64,000 nt of DNA from Glebionis coronaria (lineage: Eukaryota > Streptophyta > Magnoliopsida > Asterales > Asteraceae). The position numbers and the translations under genes were made by a program. The stretch spans positions 571,389,469-571,453,468 of the forward strand of contig CM046876.1 in NCBI GenBank assembly GCA_025667525.1. The letters run 5' to 3'. Below the pieces are notes generated by a model. That model was given only the letters and a program-made list of their open reading frames with translations, made no database searches and was not told where the DNA came from. Shown one piece after another: positions 30,682-42,100 of the stretch (within the stretch, counting starts at the first letter, position 1; every line of letters starts with the position of its first letter).

Positions 30682-32503
30682 CTAACTTGGTTCTTTGAGA
30701 GCATCAAAAATCTTCTTGGGTTCCTGTTGTGACAGAAAACAAGCAAACAAACATGCTTGAACAAGAGGGGTATCAACCTTCTTGTGAATATTGGCAATAA
30801 ATCATCCATGATTCTGATGAGACCTTCTAGTTTGTACAGGAGTCATCACATCACCTATAATAAGAGAAGAAGGATGATTCTTCATAGTAGATGTAAGTAC
30901 TCCTCCTTCAATAATTGTATTATCATCAATCTCAGTCTCCAAGTTGCCAATATCCTCTTCAAATTCTTTTTCATCAGCATCTAAATGAACCTCTCCATTT
31001 CTGTTTGAAGGTTCACCTTGTTCAAAATTATTGGAAGAGAATAAATGGTCAAAGGAGTTGTCAACGCCTGAATTAGGGTTGTCAACGTTTGAACCATCAA
31101 CGCCTGAATTTGTCTTGTCAGCGCCAGATTTTCCTCTGTCGGCGCTTGAAGAATCATGCATGTTTTCAACTGGTGATACTTGTGGACCACCTTTCTCTTT
31201 TCTAGCAGCAGCAGCAACAAATGCATCTGTCCATATAGGAATGGTAACATACTCTGCTTGTGATCCAACCTCCTTATCAACCTGTATACCTGAAATTTCA
31301 ACAAATGCTTCTTCCACAACATTTGAAGTCACCTTCACAATGTCTGGATTAGTAACAGGCATATAATTCAATGTTCTAGATAGAGGTTCCAAGTCAAATA
31401 ACCAATTTGGACCACTCTCAGGATCACTAGGTTTACTCTCTAGAAACCTAACATGTACCTTTTCAAGTATACATTTTTCTTTCTTAATGTAAACTCCATA
31501 TCCTCTACTCTGCACTGAATACCCCATAAAGTAGCCTTAATCACCTTTAGCACTAAACTTTCCTAAGGCATCACTAGTGTCTAAAACAACTACATGACAT
31601 TCAAAGGGCTTAAGAAAACCAATATTAGGTTTCCTACTCCAAAATAGCTCATAAGGTGTCTTGTTGTGGATTTTGTTGATTAATGCCCTATTCTATACAT
31701 AACAAGCTGTATTCACAGCCTCAGCCTAAAATGCTATGGGGAAGTGAGCATCAGCCAACATAGTCCTAGTTGCTTCTATGAGTGTTCTATTCTTCCTCTC
31801 AGCTACCCCATTTTGTTGTGGGGTTCTAGCTACACTAAACTGTCTAGTAATCCCTTTCTTGGCACAAAAGTCATCTAACAACTTATTTCTAAACTCACCA
31901 CCATTATCACTTCTAAGTATCTTAACCTCATTCCCAGTCTTTTTCTCTAACTGAGTAATAAAGTTAATCAAAATATCAGCAGTTTCACTTTTCAAAGCTA
32001 AAAAGAAAGTCCAAGTAAATCTAGAAAAATCATCAGTGATGACAAAACAATAGGATTTACCATTTAAGCTTTCTATGTTAGTTGGACCAAACAAGTCCAT
32101 ATGCAGCAAGTGAAGTGGTTTAGAACTAGAATGCACAGGTTTAGACTTAAAGGAGACTTTGTGTTGTTTGCCTTTAAGACATGCAACACAAGAGTGGTCA
32201 TTGTGGAAAGCCTTTTCAGGCAAACCATCAACTAAAACATGTCTCACAAGTCTATTTATGTTCTTAAAATTAATGTGCCCTAACCTTCTGTGCCAAAGAT
32301 TACTCTCATCAACTGAAGCCTTAGCATATAGACATGACAAATTATTATTCATCCTAATTCCATTAAGATTCACATTATAAATGTCCTTATGCCTAGGTGT
32401 TCTATAATCAATGAATTTCTCATCTGGTATTTTAAAATCTTTGCTCAACACCAAGCATTCAGTATCAGTGAAAAGAACCTTATTTTTGTTATCACACACC
32501 TGT
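30682..32503 (-). pseudogene. pol: D GAG-pre-integrase, integrase and linker
   Basis: The frame continues from the D protease piece once G is removed (F-S-V-S-Q-V joined to C-D-N-K). The zinc-binding region is intact: LWHRRLGHINFKNIN and C-V-A-C. The DDE core has LLHMDLFGP, RSDNGGEFRN and PQQNGVAERKNR, all three acidic residues present. In-frame stops are near 31723 (before AEAVNTACYV), near 31536 (before GYFMGYSV) and between 30802 and 30681. The linker (about 31150-31050) encodes the D word in frame as G-A-D-K, G-V-D-G and N-V-D-N. Confidence 0.87.
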
Positions 32504-35432
32504 TGTAAAACCCGCATGCTTTTACCATGAATAGTACCCTTAAGATCGTACGTACTAGATTTAAACTTTCCTTTTATAGTATGTTTACGTTCACGTATAA
32601 GAATTTTTAAGTATTATGTACGTGTTAGAACACGATAAGTATTTATTACGTATGAACACACAATAATTATTCAAACAATAATTAATCACGAACATGCGAT
32701 CATGAAATCATGAACGTAAATTAATCACGAGCTAATATTAATTACATATATATATTTATTACGAACACGAATATATATATTAAGTCACGGTTAATATTTA
32801 ACGAGAACACATAAAACACGAACGCGATAAAACACGAACGAACACTAAAATAATTAGACTCGGAAAAAAGGTACGGGTACCCTAAGTGGGGCCCCCTACC
32901 CGCGGCTACACCAAGAGGATGGGCCAAGCCCATCTAATTTTTACTAACAAGGGGTTAAGGTAAAACCTTTAGTCATTTTTCACATTACAGTAAAATAACA
33001 AAAACCCTAAAAAGATTTTCTCCTTCTCCTTGTTCTCTCTTTGGCCACCGGATATAAAGACACAAAAGGGGGGTGTTTGATTGATTTTTGATCTTGAATT
33101 TTGTGCAAGCATTCGTGTGTGTTCATCCTTGTTTGATCCACGCATTCGGTATACCTTTTTAATCCTTTTCTTTTATGTTTTGATTTAATAAATTACATAA
33201 GATCATGATGTTTTAAAAAGCTAATTAAAAACATTAATTAAACATGTAAATGGTTATGGGGTAAATCAAAACAAGGGATTTAGGGGTGTTTGATGTGGCC
33301 GACGCCTAAACCGAACCCCCAGGGGGTCTCGGTTTGGCTTATGAACCACCACTGAGACCTCATGGTCTCGGTTTGGTGGTATGGTCCCACGGCAGCAGCA
33401 AACAGGGGGAAACCCCGAAGTGGTTCGGGATATGGTGTCGATTACGGGTCCGGTTCATGGTTTCTAGTCACGATCCGGTTTATTGTTTATGTTAAGGTTT
33501 ATGATTTTAATAATCATATGTTAACCATTAAATTAATAAAGCATGACATAATTAATTTAATAAACATGACTTAGGTTATAATTTAATTATTAGATCATGA
33601 ATTTGTAAGCTAAGTATTTTTATTTTCTAGACTTTATAATTAATTAATTATTAAAAACCATGACTATAATTAATTAATTAACATGACTTAGGTTATATTA
33701 TTAATAATTAATAATACATGTTTTAACCTAAGTATTTAACTTTATTTAATTAAAAACATGATATATTTAATTAAATACTTTTAACCTATAGTTTATTTAA
33801 ATTACATGTAATAATTAATAAACTATACCTTATATCAATATGACTTAGAATAATAATCAGAAAACACTTAAGATTATATAATTAGCTTATTTAACCAGCT
33901 TATATCTATTTATAGAAACTTTCTATTTTTAGAAACTTATTTAATTAAGGCAGCTAATCTATTTATGGAAACTTTCTATTTTAGAAACTTATCATTTTAA
34001 GCAGTAATTCTATTTTTGAAAACTTTCTATTTTTTGGAAACTTCTATTTTTGGAAACTTTCTATTTTTGGAAACTTTCTATTTTTGGAAACTTTCTATTT
34101 TTGGAAACTTTCTATTTTTGGAAACTTTCTATTTTTAGTAACTTTCTATTTTTGGAAACTTTCTATTTTAGGAAACCTGCTATTTTTAAAAAGTTACTTA
34201 TTATTACACAGTAAGTATAATAATACATGAAATACAAGTAATACTTAATTAGAATAGACAGAGTATAAGATAAACACAGTTTAAAGCTTAAAACAGTAAA
34301 ACATGACATGAACGTATAAAATAAGCTAAGACATGACATAAAACCAGTCACGTATTTAGTAATCAGATACTAATACACGTATGTATTTATGTAGCATTAG
34401 TGATACCAAAGTAGGACTCTCTTCAGTTCGTTTTCTTCGTTCACTAGACATAAGGTACGGATTCCTGTCCTTTCAGTGACATTCTTTCCTTATTAGGATT
34501 CCCCGTAGGCAGCCAACTGTTTTCCCGTAGTATAAGTTTATATGTTTGGTTGCTTATGTTTAATTTAGAATACCTGAAGCCATATACATGCATGACCAGT
34601 TTCACCTAGTTATGGAGGTACCATAACCATAACACTAGAGACACTGGTGTTATGACTTCCTCACGGCGGAGTGATTGCTCGTGGCGTCCCTTCAGCTTTT
34701 GGCCATATTATTATATTTATCACGTGGGGCGTATGGGTGCATCCTAGTTACATGTTTTCAGCAGATTACTCAGTGTGAATGTGGTGTGTGCCTTGCATCC
34801 TTCACAAGGAGCTGATCCCTCCTACCCAAACCAGTATATTTAAATTAGAGGCAGCCCCTCTAATTTACATGATGAGGTCACCCCTCCAAGTATTCATGCA
34901 CGATGGATTTTCATGACCTATATTGGCTAATGGTAGAATATGTTAAACAGTTTTTATAAGATAAACATAAGGCTTTTCAAACTATAAAGCCAGTTTTACC
35001 AAGACTTAACCGGGTTATTCGGGACTTAGTTTCTTTCGTTGTTATATGCTTATATGCTCGTATATGTTCATGCTTTATTGTACATCCGTGCACTGAGCGT
35101 ATTGCTCAGCCGTTCTCCTTTTCTATGTTCCCAAAACGCTACTTAGGGACGCTCGTAGACTTTAGGCGTACGTGCATATGGACTGGAAGCTTTCTAGCCT
35201 TTCTTTACTTTATGCATTATCTTTACTTTGATACTCTTGCCATGGACATTGTTTAGTCCTTTCATTTACAGTACTTATGTTTGTGTGTGATGAGCTTCAC
35301 TTTTGGACTACTGATGTTTGATTCCGGTATTTTCCTTTTATGGTCATGTAATGTTTAGACATTTATCCTTGTATGCTTTGATGACACGCCATATTTACGC
35401 GTGACATTCCATTATCAAAATGGGGTGTTACA
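32504..35432 (+). mobile_element. G: solo LTR, Ty3/gypsy-like, 2.93 kb, inside D
   Basis: TGTAAAACCCGC...GGGGTGTTACA, with perfect target duplication CCTGT at 32499-32503 and 35433-35437. Removing it restores the D codons S-V-S-Q-V-C-D. There is no coding content: the small ORFs inside have no recognisable motif. TATA-like GATATAAAGAC (about 33051-33061) and the TGTTACA end, shared with H, favour plus orientation, but the ends are nearly symmetrical. It is AT-rich with words such as CACGAAC (32640-32850) and TTAATTAATTA (33500-33850). The lineage is not assigned. Confidence 0.85.
33895..34195 (+). repeat. Tandem repeat of TTTGGAAACTTTCTAT inside G
   Basis: A 15-17 bp unit (GGAAACTTTCTATTTTT) is repeated about ten times at 34010-34195, with degenerate copies from about 33905. 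The tight core at 34035-34180 is nearly perfect. Confidence 0.85.
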
Positions 35433-35670
35433 CCTGTGATACACTAAACAGATTATAGTCAAGTTCTTTTACCAAAAACACGTTCTCAAAACGCAAATTA
35501 TTGGTGATAAGAGTGCCTTTGCCAGTGATAGTACCATATCCGCCTCCAAAGTACACTTTGTCACCATCTTTAATGGGAGTGAAGTTTTTTAAGTGGTCTT
35601 CCTTCCCCGTCATGTTCCTAGAGCATCCACTATCCTAATAGCCATAATCATTAACCTGCTTTTGAATGCC
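35433..35670 (-). pseudogene. pol: D protease fragment
   Basis: From the candidate splice site at 35670 the pol frame reads G-I-Q-K-Q-V-N-D-Y-G-Y, a TAG, then D-S-G-C-S-R-N-M-T-G with an intact protease triad. VYFGGGYGTITGKGTLI and FLVKELDYNLFSVSQV follow. G interrupts the next codon. The TAG directly before DSG is the only break in this piece. Confidence 0.84.
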
Positions 35671-35694
35671 CTGCACATAAAGAAAACAAATTAG
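35668..35694 (-). promoter_or_regulatory. D candidate 3' splice site at the gag/pol junction
   Basis: On the minus strand, CTAAT (35694-35690) contains the gag stop TAA (35693-35691). TTTGTTTTCTTTATGTGCAG follows, ending at 35671. Base 35670 starts a pol codon. This is the cleanest acceptor of the three group A elements. A donor was not identified with confidence (weak AAGG|GTAACT near 36028). Confidence 0.52.
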
Positions 35695-38485
35695 TTTTCT
35701 TTAGGAACCCAAGCCTCAGCAGACTTGGATTCATTTGGTTGTTCAACAAGAACAGACTTAGTCCTTATGACAACCCCTTGTTCATCCCTTTTTGGATTAA
35801 ACACCCAGTTAACCCCAATTGGTTTAGTTATGACCTTTGAAATATAATGAAATCTGTTACAGGTCATAGAAATCCCATCTGAATTAAGGTTTTGGTCTTG
35901 TTTGGGTCTCCATGTCAAGCTAGAAGAAGCTTTAGACCCCTTTCCCTTTGGTTGCAAATATTTGACATTACTTGGTCTAGCAACGTTCTTGTCAGCGTTT
36001 AATTTGTTCTTGTCAACGCTGAAGTTACCCTTATCAGCATCAAACCTAGGGTTTGCTACAGGAACCCATTGTCTGTTAGACCACGTATTGGTCATCTGAA
36101 AAGGCCTTTGTCCATAAGTATTAGACCCTTTAGTAAAGAATGGGGCTGGTCTAATGACTTGTGGACTTTGTTGGATAAAAGATTTGGGTTTAACCATGCT
36201 TGACTTTCTATCAGCGTTGACCTTTGAAGCGTTGACTCACTTATAAGCTAAATGTGAAAAACTTCCACAAGTATAACAGGATTTTCTAGACATAGCTCTA
36301 GGTCTAGATGAAAAGAAACCTGTCGTATTATCACTAATTTGACTTTTTGGTGACCTAGGTTTTCTATACATTCTGCATATTTAATACTAGGTTTTCTATC
36401 AACGTTTAGACCAAGGTCAACTGTCTTGCCAGTAGTAGGATTGGTCATTTTTATGGGTGTAGACTCATTTGGGCTGTCACTAAGCATGCCACCCTTAACA
36501 AACAAAGTAGGGTTGGCTTTCTTCCATTGGTCTAAATTTGTTAATTTCTGCTTGTATTCCTCTACTGGGGTAAGAACTCTAGGTGGAGGAATAAATGCCT
36601 CTTCTTGGAGTTCTGGAATACCAGTCCAAGACAGATCCTTTCTAAGGACACCATAAAAGTTCCCAGCAGGTGGTGGAACACCAGCATACTCTTTCATCCC
36701 AATGCCACTCCTATCCCTAGAATCCCTTTGTTCACTAACACATTTTTCTAGGGTTTGAGAAGCTTTATCAAATTTTTGAATTTTAAGATCTACATTATCT
36801 TTGTTTTTTATAGCCTCATCTAACTTAGCTTGTAAAACACCATTGGATCCCTCCAAAATGTTTCTAACCTCAACACTAGCATTTAAATCATGAGTTAAAA
36901 TATTGATTTGATCTTTTAGGTCAAACTCCATTTTCTTATATTCAGCCACAGTCTTTTCAGTTTGAGTAAGAGCAAGTTGATAATTGGATAACTTGCATCT
37001 TTCATTAACAACATCTGCTGTTAATTTTAAAACTTCTTTTTTAAGCTTTTCAGTGTTTAGACGACAACCCTTACTACAAAATGCATCATCATATACCTCA
37101 TTGTCTGATGAAGATGAAGAATGTGCCATGAGAGCATAGTGAACATGCTCCTCTTCTTCTTTTTCTGCAACCAAAGCCTTGTTCTCTTCCTTATCCTTGG
37201 CCGAAAATCTCCAATCCCAGCCAACACCATCTATGTCTTGCATGGCAACCATAGCTTTTGTATCTTCAACCTTGATGATTTGGCTTGAAGGCTTTCCAGC
37301 ATCAGATCTTCTAGGAAATCTACACTCTCTCATAAAGTGACCTATTCTATGGCAATTGTAACACTCAAACTTGGATTTATCAAACCCAGCAGTGTCTTTA
37401 GCATTAAAGGTCATCTTCTTCCTGAATCTTATATTCCATCTATTAGCCCTTATGCTTGCAAGGGCCATATTCCACTTTATGTCTATCTCTTCCAAATGCT
37501 CATCACTAATTTGCTCAAGGTCCTCATATGTAATCACTGAACCATTGGGCAATGAAGCAATGTATGCACACACTGTATCTAGATCAATACCAGCAGGCTT
37601 AACTCTTGGTGAGTCAACATTGTATGTGTCAGCGTCTGAATGTGAGGTGCTGACAAAGCTTGATCCAACGTTGACACAAGGGGGTCCAGTAACGGGGTGC
37701 ATGTATGACTCCCTTTGATCAAATTGACCTTCACTATGTGAGAAGAAGGCCATATTACCATTGGTAGACTTACTTCCTTGATCCAAAAGGATTTCACTTT
37801 CTACAAGTCTTAGTTTATTATAAACATCATCAAAGGTGGAACTTTTGTGAGTATTATTAGCAATTATAGACCTTGCTTCAATCTTCCATGCATCACCAAG
37901 ACTTTTAAGGAAAGTGGCGATGATATCAGCATCATCATGTACTGTTCCCATAAATGACAACTTGCTTGTAATGTCAAGAAGTCTGCTTCTCACTCCACTT
38001 AGCTTTTCATTGGGAAGGGCTTTAAATACAGCATACTCATGCAAGAGTTGCTTCTTTTTCTCTGAGGCAGTATCATCATTACCACCATAAGCAACTTGAA
38101 GGGCTGCCCAAAGATCTTTTTCAGAATCATAGCCTCTATACTTGTGCTGATTGGCTTGTCCCAAAGAAAGTTTAAGGATGCTTAGAGTTTTCATGTCATT
38201 TCTTCTCTTTGCTATGTCCTTAGCTGAGACAGCTCTCCCATCTTCAGGTTGTTCTTTTCGATCAGCTTCACTTGAGCCTGGAGTTGATCTTGCAGCAATA
38301 GCAGATGCAATCTTGGCAGCCTTATTGAATGTGTTTCCATATTCAATAATTTCCCATAGGGTGTGGTCATGGATTTGAAGATACTACTCAAAGTTAAACT
38401 TCCACAGCTCAAAGTTGTCTGGGTCTAGCATGGGAATCTTGATGTTAGGGCTTGAGGGGGAGGAGGTTAACTCAGGAGTAGACAT
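35691..38485 (-). pseudogene. gag: D gag with zinc knuckles, broken
   Basis: Start M-S-T-P-E-L-T at 38485. An in-frame TAG (about 38388), replacing Gln in F-E-x-Y-L-Q, precedes the long open piece 38194-36248. Capsid motifs include LSILKLSLGQANQHKY, LWAALQVAYGG, LHEYAVFKALPNEKL and ATFLKSLGDAWK. Then come a knuckle C-Y-N-C-H-R-I-G-H-F-M-R-E-C (about 37360-37320), an acidic region, and a coiled coil (37070-36740). After a frameshift near 36330 a second knuckle C-Y-T-C-G-S-F-S-H has its last Cys changed to TGA (about 36243). The C-terminal piece (36197-35691) is basic and holds the D word as N-F-S-V-D-K-N-K-L-N-A-D-K-N. It ends AWVPKEN and TAA. Confidence 0.86.
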
Positions 38486-38585
38486 GTTGTTTGAATTTTA
38501 GGGTTTCTTGAAAATTAGCGTTTTTGGCGATTTAGGGTTTTTGTGTTCTTTAGATCAAAGTTTCTCAACAAGCTCTGATACCACT
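38486..38585 (-). other. D leader and primer binding site
   Basis: TGGTATCAGAGCT (38583-38571, minus strand) follows AAG after the LTR end and matches initiator tRNA-Met perfectly over 12 bases. The leader is about 85 bases. Confidence 0.9.
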
Positions 38586-39098
38586 TGTTGATCCCAAACT
38601 TAGATCGATTTAGCTTGTGTAAACGAGATTGAATCAAGTTAAACACGTAGAGAAACTTTGTTTTATATGAAACAATTCAAGTATTATGCGGAATTAATAC
38701 TTAAACAAGAACACACAAACAAGGTAAACCAAACTTTCACTTTGATTGATTAATCAAACTTGCGTACAATGAAAGTGTAAAACTTATAAAACTTATCTTG
38801 AAACAAAACCTAAAGGCCTCCTTTTATAGATTAAGGAGCCTTGTACAAGAGTCTACGTATCAGCTATTCTTGGTAAAGATAAACATAAGAAATACATTGT
38901 CAAACATATCTTTACTAGAAACATACTAGAAACATAAAACACGTAGACTAGAATATCCTATCAGTGCTTGACTTCTTCTTATCAACGCTTGACTTCTTCC
39001 TGTCAACGCTTGTCTTGTCAACGCTTGATTTCTTCCAATCAACGTCCAAATTGCTCTTGTCAGCGTCTAAGTGTTTTGGCTACATTTTATTCCCAACA
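38586..39098 (-). repeat. D 5' LTR
   Basis: 513 bp, TGTTGATCCC...ATTCCCAACA. It differs from the 3' LTR by about 15 substitutions and an extra TAT-like 3 bases near 38982. The word array is at 38965-39075. Confidence 0.94.
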
Positions 39099-39103
39099 CA
39101 ATC

Positions 39104-42100
39104 GTCCACCAATGTTGGAGAAAACTATGTACGAGGATTGGGCTTCCCGCATGGAACTTTATATGTTGAATAAAGAGAACAGACATCTCATTTGGGCATC
39201 GTTACTCAATGGACCATTGGTATATGGTACTGTGACGGAAGGAGCAGTTACTCGTCCTCGCACAACGGGTGAACTAACTTGAGATGATAAGATTCAAGAC
39301 AAGTGTGATAAATACGCTACAAACATCATTCTTCAAGCCCTTCCTCAAGATGTCTACAAACTCGTCAGTAAACATAAAGTTGCCAAAGAGTTATGGGATA
39401 GAATTCGTGTTCTAATGCAAGGCACCTCGTTAACTAAACAAGAACGAGAGTGTAAGCTATATGATGCAGTTGACAAGTTTGCCTATGTCCCCAGGGAGAC
39501 TCTCAATGATTACTATTTGAGATTTACTCTATTGTTAAATGAGCTCAATATATATGGCATGGAAATTCCTACGTTTCAATTAAACACCAAGTATTTGAAC
39601 ACCCTTCCATCTGAATGCCGTAAGTACGTGATGGATGTTAAATTGGCTAAGGACTTGCATAAGACCAATGTGGATCAACTTCAAGCTTTTCTTCAACAAC
39701 ACGAATGCCATGTGATCGAGGGTCGGTTGTCAACACCACAAGTTCGTGATCCACTTGCCATGTAAGCTTCTCAACAAATGACCCCCCAACAAAACATGGC
39801 TTACACTTATCAACAACCATCATAATTGCAACAGCAACCACACCACACCTATCAGCAACCACAGCAACCATCTTATCAACCACTAATGATGCCACAACAA
39901 GCATTTCAACAAAGTGTTCTTCCACAGCCTTATCCACAGCAACCAACACATCAGGCATCACCATCACAAGCTATCACTCCTCCAATGGGCTATACTCCTC
40001 AACAAGGATATTTTCCACTTGAAGCACCACAAGCACAAGCCTTCTACTCCAATGAACTTCCACCAAATGAAGCACCGGTCTTTACTCCAAATGATACGCC
40101 AACTGATGTTCTAAACCATCTTACTGCCTACTTGTCAAAACTTGTTGCAACTAGAGGATTTCCACCAACAAACAATCAGCTTCGTACTTCTTCAAATCCT
40201 TGCCAACAAGACACTATTCAAGATGGTCAAGTGACAGTCCAATCCATTCAGGGAAGGCAAAATTCATGTGGACCCACTACAAGGACCATGAACGCTCAAG
40301 CTGTGAATTCTCAAGCAAGTGGAAATGGAAGTACTGTTGGTCCTCAAAAGGTTGTGACTTGCTACAATTGTTGAGGACAAGGTCATATGGCTAGGCAATG
40401 CACTCAGTCGAAAAGGAGAAGGGATGCAGCGTGGTTTCGTGAGAAGATGTATTTGGTCGATGCTCAGTCTAAGGGAAAGATTTTGGATACAGAGGAGTTA
40501 GCATTTCTTGCAGACCCAGGGGTAGCAGATAATGAAGGCATTGCAGTCGTTTCTACTTCTAATGCAGCATATCAATCAGATGATCTTGATGCATATGATT
40601 CGGATTGTGATGACATTCACACAGCCCAAGCTGCTCTCGACTCTCGTTGCTAATCTCTCTCACTACGGTTCTGATGTCGTCAGTGAGGTACCAACTACAA
40701 CCAATCTTGGTAATAATGATAACCCACATCAAGTTGAGCATGAAAATGACAACCTTGAACAGCATTCGGGAACTAGTAACTCAGCTAATGTGGTAACGAA
40801 TCCTACACATTTGAGTGAACCTCAACCAAATGCTACGACGGGTATGGCATCTTATGCTCAACATGATTTGGTCATGGTGCCTAAACATATTATTGATCAA
40901 ATGCATATGGCTCTCAGTCAATCCGTAGATACGAATACCACCCTAACAGCTGAGCTTGTGTTGCATAAAGAAAAGGTCAAAACTTTTGAAATGGTCCCTT
41001 AAGCAGAGAAAATAACTTATTATGAATTTGATCAATTTCATTTTGAAAAGATTGAACACTTAAAAGAAATAGAATCATTAAAAGCTAATCTTTCAAATAA
41101 ATTAAAAGAAAAAGAGTCGGTTGTCAAAGATTATCAGAAACTTAAAATGGATTTCGAAACTCTCGAGTCTAAAAATTCTAAATCGGAAATTAATGCTACC
41201 AAACTTCTTAAATTCAAAGAACAACAGCTTTTAAAACAATACGCTTCCACAGAAAAGGTTCATCTTTTAACTAAACCGTTTAAAGAACTCGAACTTAAGC
41301 GTCTTCATGATTTACCACCTAATCCCGGGTATGCAAAACAAGCTCAGGAATATATTCCTTGTCTTTATGATATGACCCTAATTGGCAAATCGAAAGAAGC
41401 ACCTTATGTTCGTAGTACTGAGGAGACACAATCACTTGCGGAAGAAACTCAATCTAAAATGCTTTCAAAATTCCATAAGCTTGATTATGTTAAGCATAAT
41501 AAAGATCAATCTGATAAAAAGAACCGTATTCGTTTACAAAAGGAATTATCTCAATTATCAGCTTTTATGCCCCAAAGTTTGTCAAAGGAAAACCTTGCTA
41601 GTACGTCTCCTACACTAGTCAAAAAGGATTTAACGAAGTTAAATCCACCGGTAAGTAAGGTGTCAGATAGCTTAAATGCGGTACACCAATACTTTGTCGA
41701 TTTTGACAAGGTCATTGAGGAACGTACGACGGCTTCGGCCATAACGAAAGGTGAATGGAATTTTGAGCACACTAGAGCTGCGTTCCGAGATGAAATTATT
41801 CCGTTTGTAAAGAATATTAAAGCTTGTCTTAGCAATATTGATCAAGATTTGCTTTTGGAAATCGAAGAAGTTAGACGTGTTTTCAATGAAATGGATGATG
41901 CTTATGAAAATGGTTTAATTGAAATAGAACGAATTTCTCGCCAAAATGATCAGCTTCTGAAGCAAGTGATGTCGTTTGATATTGTTTCCGTCTGTGTGAA
42001 TAATAGTGTTGATAATGATTCTATTGTGCATAATGTTGAATCTGTGGATAATGTGGTAGATAGTACTTGTCACAAATCTGACGCTGAATTTTTAAAGCTT

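Larger units (their letters stand above)
24391..39098 (-). mobile_element. Element D: Ty1/copia retrotransposon with aORF, inside C gag
   Basis: LTRs of 510 bp (left) and 513 bp (right), perfect target duplication CAATC (24386-24390, 39099-39103). On the minus strand the order is LTR, primer site, gag, protease, integrase, RT, RNase H, spacer, aORF, polypurine tract, LTR. It is itself split by solo LTR G at the protease/integrase border; without G it is about 11.8 kb, close to A2. LTR divergence by eye is about 15 substitutions and a 3-base indel. gag, pol and aORF are all broken. Confidence 0.95.

Noticed and set aside
33362..33574. A 70-codon ORF in solo LTR G
   Set aside because: No motif, low-complexity AT-rich ending, and LTRs rarely code for protein.
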